Assembly: GCF_023502145.1 (NCBI RefSeq)
Contig: NZ_JAMFLI010000001.1
Span: 62,001-126,000 of the forward strand
Length of the DNA: 64,000 nucleotides
Source: Craterilacuibacter sp. RT1T
GTDB taxonomy: Bacteria > Pseudomonadota > Gammaproteobacteria > Burkholderiales > Chromobacteriaceae
Direction: 5' to 3'
The notes under the pieces are model-generated. The model was not told the DNA's origin and did not search any database. It worked only from the letters and a program-made list of their open reading frames with translations. This document shows positions 10,860 to 20,766 of the stretch, in pieces. Each line of letters starts with the position of its first letter. The first letter of the stretch is position 1. The position numbers were made by a program, and so were the translations under genes.

Positions 10860-11210
10860 ATGGAACTCCTGAAAACACTGATCTGGATTGTAAACCTGCT
10901 TTCCGCAGTCTCTATTATCGTTCTTGTGCTGATGCAGCACGGTAAGGGCGCAGACATGGGGGCGGCATTTGGCGGTGGCGGCGGTTCTTCCGGAAGTTTG
11001 TTTGGTGCATCGGGTTCATCGAATTTTATGAGTAGAACGACAGCTTTTGCAGCTGTTGTATTCTTCTCTACCTGTCTGGTCTTGTCCTATCTGTCCACTG
11101 AGAGACAGAATGACTTGGGCGTGATGGGTCATAGTGTTGAACAGCCTGCTTCGCAAGTCCCGAGCGGTGCGGCTGATAATAATAAAACCGGTCCAGTAGT
11201 ACCGGAGTAA
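10860..11210 (+). CDS. secG: Preprotein translocase subunit SecG
   Basis: The 116-aa inner-membrane protein is the small accessory subunit of SecYEG. It shows the usual two helices (about residues 5-25 and 55-75) joined by a loop containing LMQHGKGADMGAAFGGG and further Gly/Ser residues, then a hydrophilic tail. It sits between tpiA and tRNA-Leu, a conserved neighbourhood upstream of nuoA in betaproteobacteria. It is probably cotranscribed with tpiA. Confidence 0.93.
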   Translation: MELLKTLIWIVNLLSAVSIIVLVLMQHGKGADMGAAFGGGGGSSGSLFGASGSSNFMSRTTAFAAVVFFSTCLVLSYLSTERQNDLGVMGHSVEQPASQVPSGAADNNKTGPVVPE

Positions 11211-11227
11211 ACCAAGGTTTGTTCAGT

Positions 11228-11313
11228 GCCGACATGGTGAAATTGGTAGACACGCTATCTTGAGGGGGTAGTGGCCATAGGCTGTGTGAGTTCGAGTCTC
11301 ACTGTCGGCACCA
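11228..11313 (+). tRNA. tRNA-Leu (anticodon GAG)
   Basis: GCCGACA (11228-11234) pairs fully with TGTCGGC (11303-11309), followed by discriminator A and an encoded CCA. The anticodon stem CTATC/GGTAG encloses loop TTGAGGG, giving anticodon GAG for CUC/CUU codons. An extended variable arm and the TTCGAGT T-loop are present. At 86 nt it is a class II tRNA, as expected for leucine. Confidence 0.97.
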
Positions 11314-11321
11314 CAATATCT

Positions 11322-11362
11322 AAAAAACAGGTCACCGGGATTCCGGTGACCTGTTTTTTTTT
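11322..11362 (+). terminator. Strong terminator after tRNA-Leu
   Basis: AAAAAACAGGTCACCGG pairs with CCGGTGACCTGTTTTTT around a GATT loop, followed by a long T-run up to 11362. It ends the tpiA-secG-tRNA unit. Confidence 0.93.
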
Positions 11363-11370
11363 GGAGCAAT

Positions 11371-11393
11371 AGAAAGGCTTGCCTTTCTTTTTT
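11371..11393 (+). terminator. Second terminator-like hairpin directly before nuoA
   Basis: AGAAAGG (11371-11377) pairs with CCTTTCT (11382-11388), with five more T to 11393. It lies only 17 bases before the nuoA start and its T-run abuts the AGGGG ribosome site. It may be a backup terminator or an attenuator of the nuo operon. Confidence 0.6.
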
Positions 11394-11409
11394 AGGGGTG
11401 TTCGGGAAA

Positions 11410-11766
11410 ATGCTGCAGAATTACTTCCCCATCTTGCTGTTTGTCATTGTCGGCCTTATGGTCGGTGTCGGGCCTATCGTTCTTGGTAAGCTCGTCTCCC
11501 CCAATCGGCCCGACCCTGAGAAACTGTCACCATACGAGTGTGGCTTCGAGGCCTTCGAAGACACGCGCATGCGTTTTGATGTGCGTTACTACCTCGTTGC
11601 AATTCTCTTTATCTTGTTCGATCTCGAGATCGCTTTCCTATTCCCTTGGGCTGTCGTGCTCAAGGAAATCGGCATGTTCGGTTTTGGCGCCATGCTGGTT
11701 TTCCTGGCCATTCTGACGATCGGCTTTATCTATGAATGGAAAAAAGGGGCGCTGGAATGGGAATAG
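11410..11766 (+). CDS. nuoA: NADH-quinone oxidoreductase subunit A
   Basis: The 118-aa membrane subunit of complex I has three hydrophobic segments and the conserved motifs SPYECGFE (after NRPDPEKL) and [22 protein letters not shown]. It helps anchor the peripheral arm beside the quinone site. An in-frame GTG lies at 11398, but the ATG at 11410, with AGGGG 11 bases upstream, gives the usual N terminus [11 protein letters not shown]. It is the first of 14 contiguous nuo genes and overlaps nuoB by 10 bases. Confidence 0.95.
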   Translation: MLQNYFPILLFVIVGLMVGVGPIVLGKLVSPNRPDPEKLSPYECGFEAFEDTRMRFDVRYYLVAILFILFDLEIAFLFPWAVVLKEIGMFGFGAMLVFLAILTIGFIYEWKKGALEWE

Positions 11767-12233
11767 AAGGGATTCTCGAGAAGGGTTTTGTCACCACTAC
11801 GGCTGACACCCTGATCAACTGGACGCGCACGGGTTCCATGTGGCCGATGACTTTCGGTCTGGCCTGTTGTGCGGTGGAAATGATGCATGCCGGTGCGGCG
11901 CGTTACGATCTGGATCGCTTCGGCATCGTATTCCGTCCCAGTCCGCGTCAGTCCGACCTGATGATTGTTGCCGGTACCCTGTGCAACAAAATGGCTCCGG
12001 CCCTCAGGAAGGTCTACGACCAGATGGCCGAACCGCGCTGGGTGATTTCCATGGGCTCGTGTGCCAACGGAGGCGGGTATTACCATTACTCGTACTCGGT
12101 GGTCCGCGGCTGTGACCGCATCGTGCCTGTCGATGTGTACGTACCGGGCTGCCCGCCAACGGCCGAAGCCTTGCTGTACGGCATCATCCAGCTGCAGAAC
12201 AAGATCAAACGCACCAATACTATCGCCCGCTGA
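11757..12233 (+). CDS. nuoB: NADH-quinone oxidoreductase subunit B
   Basis: The 158-aa peripheral-arm subunit holds cluster N2, the last iron-sulfur centre before quinone. Ligands are visible in [21 protein letters not shown] and [11 protein letters not shown]. The ATG at 11757 inside the end of nuoA gives [11 protein letters not shown], the usual start, while the more upstream in-frame ATG has no support. The short nuoA overlap implies translational coupling. Confidence 0.96.
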   Translation: MGIEGILEKGFVTTTADTLINWTRTGSMWPMTFGLACCAVEMMHAGAARYDLDRFGIVFRPSPRQSDLMIVAGTLCNKMAPALRKVYDQMAEPRWVISMGSCANGGGYYHYSYSVVRGCDRIVPVDVYVPGCPPTAEALLYGIIQLQNKIKRTNTIAR

Positions 12234-12243
12234 GGGAGAAGCC

Positions 12244-12837
12244 ATGGCCTCCAAAATGGAAGCGCTCAAATCGAGCGTCGAGAGTCTGCTCGCGCCGCAT
12301 ATTGTGCATAGCACAATTGCATTTGATGAGCTGACTATCGTATGCAAGTCTGATTGCTTGGTCGAAGTCGCGACAAAGTTGCGCGATGCGGCCGAGCTTT
12401 CGTTTGAACAATGCATAGACATGTGCGGCATGGATTACAGCACGTACCAGGATAGCCCCTGGGACGGAGCGCGCTTTGCCGCCGTGTATCAGTTGTTGTC
12501 GCTCAAGCACAACCAGCGCATTCGTTTGCGCTGTTTTGCCGAGGATGACGACTTCCCCGTCCTGCCTACCTTGACCGGTGTCTGGAGCTGCCTCAACTGG
12601 TACGAGCGCGAAGCGTTTGACCTGTTCGGGCTGATGTTTGACCAGCACCCGGATTTGCGCCGCATCCTGACCGACTACGGCTTTGTCGGTCACCCGTTCC
12701 GCAAGGATTTCCCGGTGACGGGTTTTGTGGAAATGCGTTACGACGCAAGCCAGCAGCGCGTGATCTATCAGCCGGTCAGCATCGAACCGCGCGAGATCAC
12801 CCCGCGCATTATTCGCGAGGAGAACTACGGTGGCTGA
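12244..12837 (+). CDS. nuoC: NADH-quinone oxidoreductase subunit C
   Basis: The 197-aa subunit is part of the hydrogenase-like module of complex I. It is separate from NuoD, unlike the fused NuoCD of E. coli. The NuoC signature [26 protein letters not shown]... is visible (about residues 117-140), followed by [14 protein letters not shown]. The ATG at 12244 with GAGGGAGAA upstream is chosen over a long in-frame extension that would overlap nuoB. It overlaps nuoD by eight bases. Confidence 0.95.
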   Translation: MASKMEALKSSVESLLAPHIVHSTIAFDELTIVCKSDCLVEVATKLRDAAELSFEQCIDMCGMDYSTYQDSPWDGARFAAVYQLLSLKHNQRIRLRCFAEDDDFPVLPTLTGVWSCLNWYEREAFDLFGLMFDQHPDLRRILTDYGFVGHPFRKDFPVTGFVEMRYDASQQRVIYQPVSIEPREITPRIIREENYGG

Positions 12838-14083
12838 TATCCGCAATTACACGCTGAACTTCGGCCCGCAGCACCCGGCTGCCCACGGCGTATTGCGCCT
12901 GGTGCTGGAGCTGGATGGCGAGGTGGTACAGCGTGCCGACCCGCATATCGGCCTGCTGCACCGCGGCACCGAGAAGCTGGCCGAATCCAAGACCTATCTC
13001 CAGTCGCTGCCGTATATGGACCGTCTGGATTACGTGTCGATGATGTGCAACGAGCACGCCTATTGCCTAGCGATCGAGAAGCTGACCGGGGTCGACGTAC
13101 CGCTGCGCGCGCAGTATATCCGCGTGATGTTTGCCGAGATTACCCGCATCCTGAACCACTTGCTATGGATCGGTGCGCACTCGATCGACATCGGCGCGAT
13201 GACCATGTTCCTGTACGCGTTCCGCGAACGCGAGGATCTGATGGACCTGTACGAGGCGGTGTCCGGTGCGCGTCTGCACGCGGCCTACTTCCGCCCGGGC
13301 GGTGTGTATCGTGATCTGCCGGACAGCATGCCGCAGTACACCGCGTCCAAGATCAAGAATGCCCGTGAAGTCGCACGCCTGAACGAAAACCGTCAGGGCA
13401 CGATGCTGGACTTTATCGAGGACTTCACCCGCCGCTTCCCTGCCTGTATCGACGAGTATGAAACCCTGCTCACCGATAACCGCATCTGGAAGCAGCGTAC
13501 CGTCGGCATCGGCGTGGTCAGCCCCGAGCGCGCGTTGCAGCTGGGCTTTACCGGCCCGATGCTGCGCGGCTCCGGCGTGGCGTGGGACTTGCGCAAGACC
13601 CAGCCTTACGACGTGTATGCCGAGATGGATTTCGACATTCCTGTCGGCAAGACCGGCGACTGCTACGACCGCTATCTGGTGCGGATGGAAGAGTTCCGCC
13701 AGTCCAACCGCATCATTGCCCAGTGCGTGCAGTGGCTGAAAGCCAACCCCGGTCCGGTGATTACCGAGAACCACAAGGTGGCACCGCCGTCGCGCGAAGG
13801 CATGAAAACCAATATGGAAGAGCTGATCCACCACTTCAAGCTCTTTACCGAAGGCATGCATGTACCCGAGGGTGAAGTCTATGTCGGTACCGAACACCCG
13901 AAAGGCGAGTTCGGTATCTATATGGTGTCCGACGGTGCCAACAAGCCGTACCGCTTGAAGATCCGTGCCCCGGGTTACGCGCATATCGCGGGCCTGGACG
14001 AAATGGCACGCGGTCACATGATTGCCGACGTGGTCGCGATCATCGGTACGCAGGATATCGTGTTTGGGGAGATTGACCGCTGA
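12830..14083 (+). CDS. nuoD: NADH-quinone oxidoreductase subunit D
   Basis: The 417-aa subunit, related to the hydrogenase large subunit, lines the quinone-binding cavity with NuoB. Key segments: [15 protein letters not shown] near the N terminus, [12 protein letters not shown], and a C-terminal [39 protein letters not shown]-type end, all typical of the family. The start codon is GTG at 12830, preceded by GAGGAG. It overlaps nuoC by eight bases and nuoE by one. Confidence 0.97.
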   Translation: MADIRNYTLNFGPQHPAAHGVLRLVLELDGEVVQRADPHIGLLHRGTEKLAESKTYLQSLPYMDRLDYVSMMCNEHAYCLAIEKLTGVDVPLRAQYIRVMFAEITRILNHLLWIGAHSIDIGAMTMFLYAFREREDLMDLYEAVSGARLHAAYFRPGGVYRDLPDSMPQYTASKIKNAREVARLNENRQGTMLDFIEDFTRRFPACIDEYETLLTDNRIWKQRTVGIGVVSPERALQLGFTGPMLRGSGVAWDLRKTQPYDVYAEMDFDIPVGKTGDCYDRYLVRMEEFRQSNRIIAQCVQWLKANPGPVITENHKVAPPSREGMKTNMEELIHHFKLFTEGMHVPEGEVYVGTEHPKGEFGIYMVSDGANKPYRLKIRAPGYAHIAGLDEMARGHMIADVVAIIGTQDIVFGEIDR

Positions 14084-14583
14084 TGTTGTCCGCAGAATCG
14101 CTTGCAAGTATTGACCGCGAGGTTGCCAAGTACCCTGTCGACCAGAAGCGGTCGGCGGTCATGGCTGCGCTGAGGATCGCGCTGACCGAACGTCGCGAAC
14201 TGGGCCAGACGCCACAGGCGCGCTGTCTGACGCCCGAGGTGATCGAGTATGTGGCGAATTATCTGGAGATTGCTCCGGTTGCCGCATACGAAGTGGCCAC
14301 TTTCTACAACATGTACGACATGAAGCCGGTGGGCAAGTACAAGATCACCGTCTGCACCAATTTGCCGTGCGCCCTGTCCGGTGGCGTGTCTGCCGCCAAA
14401 TACCTGTCGGAAAAGCTGGGCATCGCCATCGGCGAAACCACGGCCGACGGCAAGTACACCCTGCTGGAAGGGGAGTGCATGGGTGCATGCGGTGACGCAC
14501 CGGTCTTGCTGGTGAATAACCACAAGATGTGCAGCCATATGTCGCCCTCAGCGATAGACCAGAAACTGGCGGAGCTCGAATAA
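14083..14583 (+). CDS. nuoE: NADH-quinone oxidoreductase subunit E
   Basis: The 166-aa subunit of the NADH dehydrogenase module has a thioredoxin-like fold and binds the [2Fe-2S] cluster N1a. The four cysteines are visible as CTNLPC and CMGAC. Start and stop codons overlap those of nuoD and nuoF by one base each (TGATG and TAATG). Confidence 0.96.
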   Translation: MLSAESLASIDREVAKYPVDQKRSAVMAALRIALTERRELGQTPQARCLTPEVIEYVANYLEIAPVAAYEVATFYNMYDMKPVGKYKITVCTNLPCALSGGVSAAKYLSEKLGIAIGETTADGKYTLLEGECMGACGDAPVLLVNNHKMCSHMSPSAIDQKLAELE

Positions 14584-15878
14584 TGGCGATCTTCAAAAGT
14601 GGTGTGATTTTCGAAGGCGTGGACACCCAGGACGCAAATGCCTGGCGTCTGGCCGCCTACGAGGCGCGTGGCGGCTATGTCGCCCTGAAAAATATCCTGC
14701 AAGGCGCGATGCCGCAGGACGAGGTGATTGCCGAAGTGAAAAACTCCGGCTTGCGCGGGCGTGGTGGTGCCGGTTTTCCGACCGGCCTGAAGTGGAGCTT
14801 CATGCCGCGCAGCTTCCCCGGCGACAAATACGTGGTGTGCAATACCGACGAGGGCGAGCCGGGTACGTTCAAGGATCGCGACATCCTGCGTTACAACCCG
14901 CATGCGCTGATCGAAGGCATGATCATCGCCGGTTACGCTATGGGCACCCGCGCCGGTTACAACTACATCCACGGCGAAATCTTCGAAGCCTACGAGCAGT
15001 TCGAAGCGGCGCTGGATGAAGCGCGTGCCGCCGGCTTGCTGGGGCAGAACATTCTCGGCAGCGGTTTCAATTTCGAGCTGTATGCGGCGCATGGTTATGG
15101 CGCTTATATCTGCGGCGAAGAAACGGCCTTGCTGGAATCGCTGGAAGGCAAAAAAGGCCAGCCGCGCTTCAAGCCGCCGTTCCCGGCGTCCTACGGCCTG
15201 TACGGCAAACCGACCACCATCAATAACACCGAATCCTTTGCTTCGGTGCCGTTCATTATCAAGGACGGCGCGCAGAAGTTTCTGGAAGCGGGCAAGCCCA
15301 ACAATGGCGGCACCAAGCTGTTCTCGGTGTCCGGCCATGTGAACCGTCCGGGCAACTACGAAGTGCCGCTGGGCACGCCGTTTACCGAACTGCTGGAAAT
15401 GGCCGGCGGCATGCGTGACGGCAAAAAGCTCAAGGCGGTGATTCCGGGCGGCTCGTCCGCACCGGTACTGCCGGCCGAGATCATGCTGGGCGTGACCATG
15501 GATTACGACAGTATTTCCAAGGCCGGTTCCATGCTGGGTTCGGGCGCCGTGATCGTGATGAACGAAGACGTATGCATGGTGCGCGCGCTGGAGCGTCTGG
15601 CTTACTTCTATCACGAGGAATCGTGCGGACAGTGTACGCCGTGCCGCGAAGGCACCGGCTGGCTGTACCGCATCATCCATCGCATCCTGAATGGCGAAGG
15701 CCGTCCGGGAGATCTCGAATTGCTGGATTCCGTTGGCAACAATATGGCTGGCCGCACCATCTGTGCGCTGGCTGATGCCGCCGTGTTCCCGGTCCGCAGC
15801 TTCACCAAGCACTTCCGTCATGAGTTCGAGTACCTGATCGAACACGGTAAGCCGCTGGTGGATCACAAATGGTGTTGA
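14583..15878 (+). CDS. nuoF: NADH-quinone oxidoreductase subunit F
   Basis: The 431-aa subunit binds NADH, FMN and cluster N3 and is the entry point for electrons. It shows the FMN/NADH glycine motif [13 protein letters not shown], the [12 protein letters not shown] segment and the iron-sulfur motif [13 protein letters not shown] with a distal Cys in GRTICALAD. The ATG at 14583 gives [12 protein letters not shown]. An in-frame ATG 18 codons upstream lies inside nuoE and is not preferred. Confidence 0.97.
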   Translation: MAIFKSGVIFEGVDTQDANAWRLAAYEARGGYVALKNILQGAMPQDEVIAEVKNSGLRGRGGAGFPTGLKWSFMPRSFPGDKYVVCNTDEGEPGTFKDRDILRYNPHALIEGMIIAGYAMGTRAGYNYIHGEIFEAYEQFEAALDEARAAGLLGQNILGSGFNFELYAAHGYGAYICGEETALLESLEGKKGQPRFKPPFPASYGLYGKPTTINNTESFASVPFIIKDGAQKFLEAGKPNNGGTKLFSVSGHVNRPGNYEVPLGTPFTELLEMAGGMRDGKKLKAVIPGGSSAPVLPAEIMLGVTMDYDSISKAGSMLGSGAVIVMNEDVCMVRALERLAYFYHEESCGQCTPCREGTGWLYRIIHRILNGEGRPGDLELLDSVGNNMAGRTICALADAAVFPVRSFTKHFRHEFEYLIEHGKPLVDHKWC

Positions 15879-15881
15879 GCG

Positions 15882-18209
15882 ATGCTTGAAATCGAAATCG
15901 ACGGTAAAAAACTGACGGCCCCGCAAGGCAGCACCGTAATGGAAGCTGCCCATTCGATCGGGACGTATATTCCGCACTTCTGCTACCACAAGAAACTGTC
16001 CATTGCGGCCAACTGCCGCATGTGTCTGGTCGAGGTGGAAAAGGCGCCCAAGCCGCTGCCGGCTTGCGCCACGCCGGTGACAGACGGCATGAAAATCCAT
16101 ACCCACTCCGATCTGGCGAAAAAAGCCCAGGCCGGGGTGATGGAGTTCTTGCTGATCAACCACCCGCTGGATTGCCCAATCTGCGATCAGGGCGGCGAAT
16201 GCCAGCTGCAGGACATCGCGGTCGGTTACGGCAACGGTGTTTCGCGCTATCAGGAAGAAAAGCGCGCCGTGCCGGGCAAGGATATGGGCCCGCTGGTCTC
16301 GGCCGAAGAAATGAGCCGCTGCATCCACTGCACGCGCTGCGTACGCTTCACCGAAGAAATCGGCGGCTTCCAGGAAATCGGTATGGCCCATCGCGGCGAG
16401 TTCTCCGAGATCCTGCCTTTCCTTGGCAAGACGGTGAATTCGGAAATCTCCGGCAACGTGATTGATCTGTGTCCGGTCGGTGCGCTGACTTCCAAGCCTT
16501 ACCGCTACAGCACCCGCGCCTGGGAGCTGTCGCGCCGCAAGTCGGTCAGCCCGCATGATGGTCTGGGTGCCAACCTGATTGTTCAGGTCAAGCACAATGA
16601 AGTGATGCGCGTGCTGCCGCTGGAAAACGAAGAGATCAACGAGTGCTGGCTCGCCGACCGCGACCGCTTCTCCTATCAGGGTCTGAACAGCGACCAGCGC
16701 CTAAAGGCGCCGAAGATCAAGTTTGACGGACGCTGGCACGATACCGACTGGGAAACCGCGCTGGCCTATGTGGTCAAGGGTCTGAACGGCGTATCGGCCG
16801 ATCACGGCAAGGACGCCATCGGCTTTTTGACCAGCCCGCATTCGACCACCGAAGAGCTTTATCTGGCGCAGAAGCTGGCGCGTGCTTTCGGCGTCAACAA
16901 TATCGACTATCGCAGCGCGCGCAGCGATTTCCGTGCCGATGCGGCCAAGCAGGGCGCCGAGTGGCTGGGTTCGAGCATTGTCGAACTGGCCGCCGCCAAG
17001 TCCTTGCTGGTGATCGGCTCGAGCTTGCGCAGCGAACAGCCTTTGCTGGCTTCGCGCATTCGTCAGGCCAGCAAGAAGGGCATGGCGCTCAATATCATCC
17101 ATGTCGCCGACGATGAACTGCTGATGAACGTCCACGCCAAGCTGATTGCCTCGCCTCTGGCGCTGGTGAATGCGCTGGCGCAGGTGCTCAAGGCGGTCGT
17201 GGCGATCAAGGGTGGCGACAGCACGCTGGATCTGGCGCAGGTGGAGGTGTCGGCCCAGGCGCAAGCCATCGCCGACAGCCTGTGTGCCGGTGACAGTGCA
17301 CGCATCGTGCTGGGCGCGGTTGCCCAGCATCACCCTGCTTACAGCGAACTGCTGGCACTGACGCAGGAAATCGCCCGCGTAAGCGGTGCCGGTTTCGGTG
17401 TCTTGTCCGAAGCGGCCAATAGCGTGGGGGCGGAACTGGTTGGTGCATGGGCGCAAGGCGGCATGAGCGCCGGCGAGATGATCGCCTCGCCACGCAAGGC
17501 CTATGTCCTGCTGAATACCGAGCCCGAGTTCGACGGCTACAACAGCGCCGCCAGCGTGGCGGCGATGAAGCAGGCGGCGACCGTGATCGCGCTGACTGCC
17601 TACCAGAGCGAAGGCTTGCTCGACTACGCCGACGTGCTGCTGCCGGTGGCACCGTTCTCCGAAACGGCCGGCTCTTTCGTCAATATGGAAGGCCGTCTGC
17701 AGGCATTCAACGGCGTGACCAAGCCGCAAGGCGAGGCGCGTCCGGCGTGGAAGGTGTTGCGTGTACTGGGCAATATGCTGAGCCTCGACGGTTTTAGCTT
17801 TAACAGCGCCGAAGAAGTCCGCAGCGAACTGTTGGCCAAGGGCGATATCGCCCAGCGTCTGAACAACAGCCTAAGCAGCATCGCCGCCAATACTGCCGCC
17901 AAGACCGGTGTGGTGCGGGTGGGTGAAGTGCCGGTTTACAGCACGGATGCCATCTGCCGTCATGCGCCTGCCTTGCAGGCCACTGCACTGGCCGCTGCGC
18001 CGGTTGCGCGCGTCGCGGCCGATGTCTTTGCCGCGGCCGCTTTGGCCGAGGGCGAGCTGGCGCTGGTGACGCAGGGCGGCGCGACGCTGCGTGTGCCTGC
18101 GCACCTGGATGCCGGCTTGCCGGCCGGTGTGGTGCGTCTGGCGGTGGCGCGTGCCGAAACAGCGATGCTGGGCGGCATGTTCGACAGCATTCAAATCGAG
18201 CGGGGGTAA
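15882..18209 (+). CDS. nuoG: NADH-quinone oxidoreductase subunit G
   Basis: The 775-aa subunit is the largest peripheral subunit. The N terminus holds a [2Fe-2S] ferredoxin domain (CYHKKLSIAANCRMC), the His-ligated N5 motif HPLDCPICDQGGEC and N4 (CIHCTRC with a later CPVGAL). The rest is the molybdopterin-oxidoreductase-like domain without a cofactor site. The extra CxxC cluster N7 of E. coli is not visible after GALTSKPYRY. The last third is Ala-rich and less conserved. Confidence 0.96.
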   Translation: MLEIEIDGKKLTAPQGSTVMEAAHSIGTYIPHFCYHKKLSIAANCRMCLVEVEKAPKPLPACATPVTDGMKIHTHSDLAKKAQAGVMEFLLINHPLDCPICDQGGECQLQDIAVGYGNGVSRYQEEKRAVPGKDMGPLVSAEEMSRCIHCTRCVRFTEEIGGFQEIGMAHRGEFSEILPFLGKTVNSEISGNVIDLCPVGALTSKPYRYSTRAWELSRRKSVSPHDGLGANLIVQVKHNEVMRVLPLENEEINECWLADRDRFSYQGLNSDQRLKAPKIKFDGRWHDTDWETALAYVVKGLNGVSADHGKDAIGFLTSPHSTTEELYLAQKLARAFGVNNIDYRSARSDFRADAAKQGAEWLGSSIVELAAAKSLLVIGSSLRSEQPLLASRIRQASKKGMALNIIHVADDELLMNVHAKLIASPLALVNALAQVLKAVVAIKGGDSTLDLAQVEVSAQAQAIADSLCAGDSARIVLGAVAQHHPAYSELLALTQEIARVSGAGFGVLSEAANSVGAELVGAWAQGGMSAGEMIASPRKAYVLLNTEPEFDGYNSAASVAAMKQAATVIALTAYQSEGLLDYADVLLPVAPFSETAGSFVNMEGRLQAFNGVTKPQGEARPAWKVLRVLGNMLSLDGFSFNSAEEVRSELLAKGDIAQRLNNSLSSIAANTAAKTGVVRVGEVPVYSTDAICRHAPALQATALAAAPVARVAADVFAAAALAEGELALVTQGGATLRVPAHLDAGLPAGVVRLAVARAETAMLGGMFDSIQIERG

Positions 18210-18212
18210 GCC

Positions 18213-19259
18213 ATGGAATTCATTCAAGGATTGCTGGGTGAGCAAGCCGGGCTGGTGGTCTGGACCCTGCTCAAGATCGTTGCCATTGTGGCGCCGATGA
18301 TGCTGGCGGTGGCGTACCTGACGCTGGCCGAGCGCAAGGTGATCGGCTATATGCAGCTGCGTATCGGCCCGAACCGGGTCGGTCCTTACGGCCTGCTGCA
18401 ACCGATTGCCGACGGCGTGAAGCTCTTGCTGAAAGAGATCATCCTGCCTGCCAAGTCGAACAAGGCGCTGTTCATTATCGGCCCCATCCTGTCGATCGCA
18501 CCGGCTCTGGCTGCGTGGGCGGTGGTGCCGTTTACCGACACGCTGGTGCTGGCCAATATTGATGCCTCGCTGCTGTACATCATGGCGGTGACGTCGATGG
18601 GTGTGTACGGCGTGATCATCGCCGGCTGGGCGGCCAACTCCAAGTACTCCTTCCTTGGCGCCATGCGCTCGGCGGCACAGATCGTGTCCTACGAGATTGC
18701 CATGGGTTTTGCCCTGGTGACGGTGCTGATGGTGTCGGGCAGCCTCAACCTGGTCGAGATCGTCAACCAGCAAGGGCGGGGCATGGGCGGCGGTTCCATT
18801 TTGTCGTGGAACTTGATTCCGCTGTTTCCGATGTTCATCGTCTACCTGATTGCCGGTGTAGCCGAAACCAACCGTGCACCGTTTGACGTGGCCGAAGGCG
18901 AATCGGAAATCGTGGCCGGCTTCCATGTCGAGTACTCGGGCATGGCCTTCGCGGTGTTCTTCCTGGCCGAATACGCCAATATGATCCTGATTGCGGCACT
19001 GACTTCGCTGATGTTCCTGGGTGGCTGGTTGTCGCCATTCCCGGCTTCGTGGGGCTTGCTGGGTGCGTCCGGCTTTATCTGGCTGGCGCTGAAGATCAGC
19101 CTGGTGCTGTTCTGCTTCTTGTGGTTCCGCGCGACCTTCCCGCGCTACCGCTACGACCAGATCATGCGCCTGGGCTGGAAAGTCTTCATTCCGGTGACGC
19201 TGGTATGGGTGGTCGTGGTCGGCGCGTGGATGATGAGCCCGCTGTCCTTGTGGCAATAA
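18213..19259 (+). CDS. nuoH: NADH-quinone oxidoreductase subunit H
   Basis: The 348-aa membrane subunit joins the peripheral and membrane arms and forms part of the quinone tunnel. Recognised by [31 protein letters not shown] near the N terminus, by [27 protein letters not shown] in the middle, and by [22 protein letters not shown] near the end (quoted in part). It starts four bases after nuoG. Confidence 0.97.
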   Translation: MEFIQGLLGEQAGLVVWTLLKIVAIVAPMMLAVAYLTLAERKVIGYMQLRIGPNRVGPYGLLQPIADGVKLLLKEIILPAKSNKALFIIGPILSIAPALAAWAVVPFTDTLVLANIDASLLYIMAVTSMGVYGVIIAGWAANSKYSFLGAMRSAAQIVSYEIAMGFALVTVLMVSGSLNLVEIVNQQGRGMGGGSILSWNLIPLFPMFIVYLIAGVAETNRAPFDVAEGESEIVAGFHVEYSGMAFAVFFLAEYANMILIAALTSLMFLGGWLSPFPASWGLLGASGFIWLALKISLVLFCFLWFRATFPRYRYDQIMRLGWKVFIPVTLVWVVVVGAWMMSPLSLWQ

Positions 19260-19281
19260 GGTCGGGGACCGGAGAAACAAT

Positions 19282-19761
19282 ATGAATAAATTTTTCAAGA
19301 CCTTCTTCCTCTTGGAGCTGCTCAAGGGCCTGTCGGTGACGCTGCGCTATTTCTTTGCGCGCAAGATCACCGTGCAGTTCCCGGAAGAGAAGACGCCGAT
19401 GTCGCCGCGTTTTCGCGGCCTGCACGCCCAGCGCCGCTACGCCAATGGCGAAGAGCGTTGTATCGCGTGCAAGCTGTGCGAGGCGGTATGCCCGGCGATG
19501 GCGATCACCATCGAGTCGGAACAGCGTGATGACGGCACCCGCCGCACCAGCCGTTACGACATCGATCTGACCAAGTGCATCTTCTGCGGTTTTTGTGAAG
19601 AAGCGTGTCCGGTCGACGCCATCGTCGAGACGCATATCTTCGAATACCACGGAGAGAAGCGCGGCGACCTGTATTACACCAAGCCGATGTTGCTGGCAGT
19701 AGGCGATAAGTACGAAGCCGAAATTGCCAAGAACAAGGCCGCCGACGCCAAGTATCGCTAA
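19282..19761 (+). CDS. nuoI: NADH-quinone oxidoreductase subunit I
   Basis: The 159-aa ferredoxin-like subunit carries two [4Fe-4S] clusters (N6a, N6b) that hand electrons to NuoB. The motifs [12 protein letters not shown] and [12 protein letters not shown] are complete. An N-terminal amphipathic stretch ([18 protein letters not shown]) fits membrane association. A GGAGAA ribosome site precedes the ATG. Confidence 0.97.
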   Translation: MNKFFKTFFLLELLKGLSVTLRYFFARKITVQFPEEKTPMSPRFRGLHAQRRYANGEERCIACKLCEAVCPAMAITIESEQRDDGTRRTSRYDIDLTKCIFCGFCEEACPVDAIVETHIFEYHGEKRGDLYYTKPMLLAVGDKYEAEIAKNKAADAKYR

Positions 19762-19770
19762 GGGGGGAAC

Positions 19771-20409
19771 ATGAGCTTTCCATTGATAGTTTTTTACGTA
19801 CTCTCGGCGATTTTGCTGTTCTCGGCCTTTAAGGTCGTGACCGCCAAGAACCCGGTGCATGCCGCACTGTGGCTGGTGCTGGCCTTCTTTACTTCGTCCG
19901 GTCACTGGTTGTTGCTGCAGGCCGAGTTTCTGGCCATCGCGCTGGTACTGGTTTACGTCGGCGCGGTGATGGTGCTGTTCCTGTTCGTGGTGATGATGCT
20001 GGACATCAACATCGAGAAGATGCGCGCCGGCTTCTGGCAGCACTTCCCGCTGGCGGCGACCGTGGGCCTGATTATGGTGGCCGAGATGGTGCTGATTCTG
20101 GCCAGCCCGCAAGCGCATCTGGCCGGCTACGAAGCGGCTGCGCCGCTGGCGGCCGATGCCAGCAACGTCAAGGCGCTGGGCCTGCAGATCTACACCACCT
20201 ATCTGATGCCGTTTGAGCTGGCGGCCGTGCTGTTGCTGCTGGCGATTGTGGCGGCGATTGCGCTGACCCAGCGCGAGCGCAAGGACGGCAAGTATGTCGA
20301 CCCGGCCATGCAGGTCGAGGTGAAGGCTGCTGACCGCCTGAGCATTGTGAAAATGGCCGCCGTACGCGACGAGCCGGTGATAAACGAAACCAACGAGCCG
20401 CAGGCTTGA
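19771..20409 (+). CDS. nuoJ: NADH-quinone oxidoreductase subunit J
   Basis: The 212-aa membrane subunit has five hydrophobic segments. The conserved third-helix region [23 protein letters not shown], which forms a pi-bulge in the family, is visible around residues 55-75. The charged C-terminal tail (about 45 residues) is variable among betaproteobacteria. It starts nine bases after nuoI with GGGGGG upstream. Confidence 0.93.
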   Translation: MSFPLIVFYVLSAILLFSAFKVVTAKNPVHAALWLVLAFFTSSGHWLLLQAEFLAIALVLVYVGAVMVLFLFVVMMLDINIEKMRAGFWQHFPLAATVGLIMVAEMVLILASPQAHLAGYEAAAPLAADASNVKALGLQIYTTYLMPFELAAVLLLLAIVAAIALTQRERKDGKYVDPAMQVEVKAADRLSIVKMAAVRDEPVINETNEPQA

Positions 20410-20431
20410 GCCCGCAAGAAAGGAAAGCAAA

Positions 20432-20737
20432 GTGCTGACTCTGACACACTTTCTCGTGCTGGCTGCCGTGCTGTTTTCCATCAGCGTGATGGGGATTTTC
20501 CTCAACCGCAAGAACGTGATCGTTCTTTTGATGGCAATCGAGCTGATGCTGCTGGCCGTGAATTTCAACTTCATCGCCTTTTCGCACTACCTCTCCGATA
20601 CGGCGGGGCAGATCTTCGTGTTCTTCATCCTGACGGTGGCCGCAGCCGAGTCTGCTATCGGCCTTGCCATCCTGGTCGTGCTGTTCCGCAACCAGGGCAC
20701 CATCAACGTTGAAGACCTGGATAGCCTCAAAGGCTAA
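20432..20737 (+). CDS. nuoK: NADH-quinone oxidoreductase subunit K
   Basis: The 101-aa MrpC-like membrane subunit has three helices. The acidic residue of helix 2 needed for proton transfer is seen in [16 protein letters not shown], and a second Glu lies in [11 protein letters not shown]. The start is GTG at 20432, with AAAGGAAAG upstream. Length is exactly typical. Confidence 0.96.
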   Translation: MLTLTHFLVLAAVLFSISVMGIFLNRKNVIVLLMAIELMLLAVNFNFIAFSHYLSDTAGQIFVFFILTVAAAESAIGLAILVVLFRNQGTINVEDLDSLKG

Positions 20738-20766
20738 GCAGATACCAACAAACGAGAAGCCAGAAA

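Noticed and set aside
14304-16595. Long minus-strand open frame of 763 codons antisense to nuoE-nuoG
   Set aside because: It mirrors the codon bias of real plus-strand genes, has a His/Arg/Gln-rich nonsense composition and no family features.
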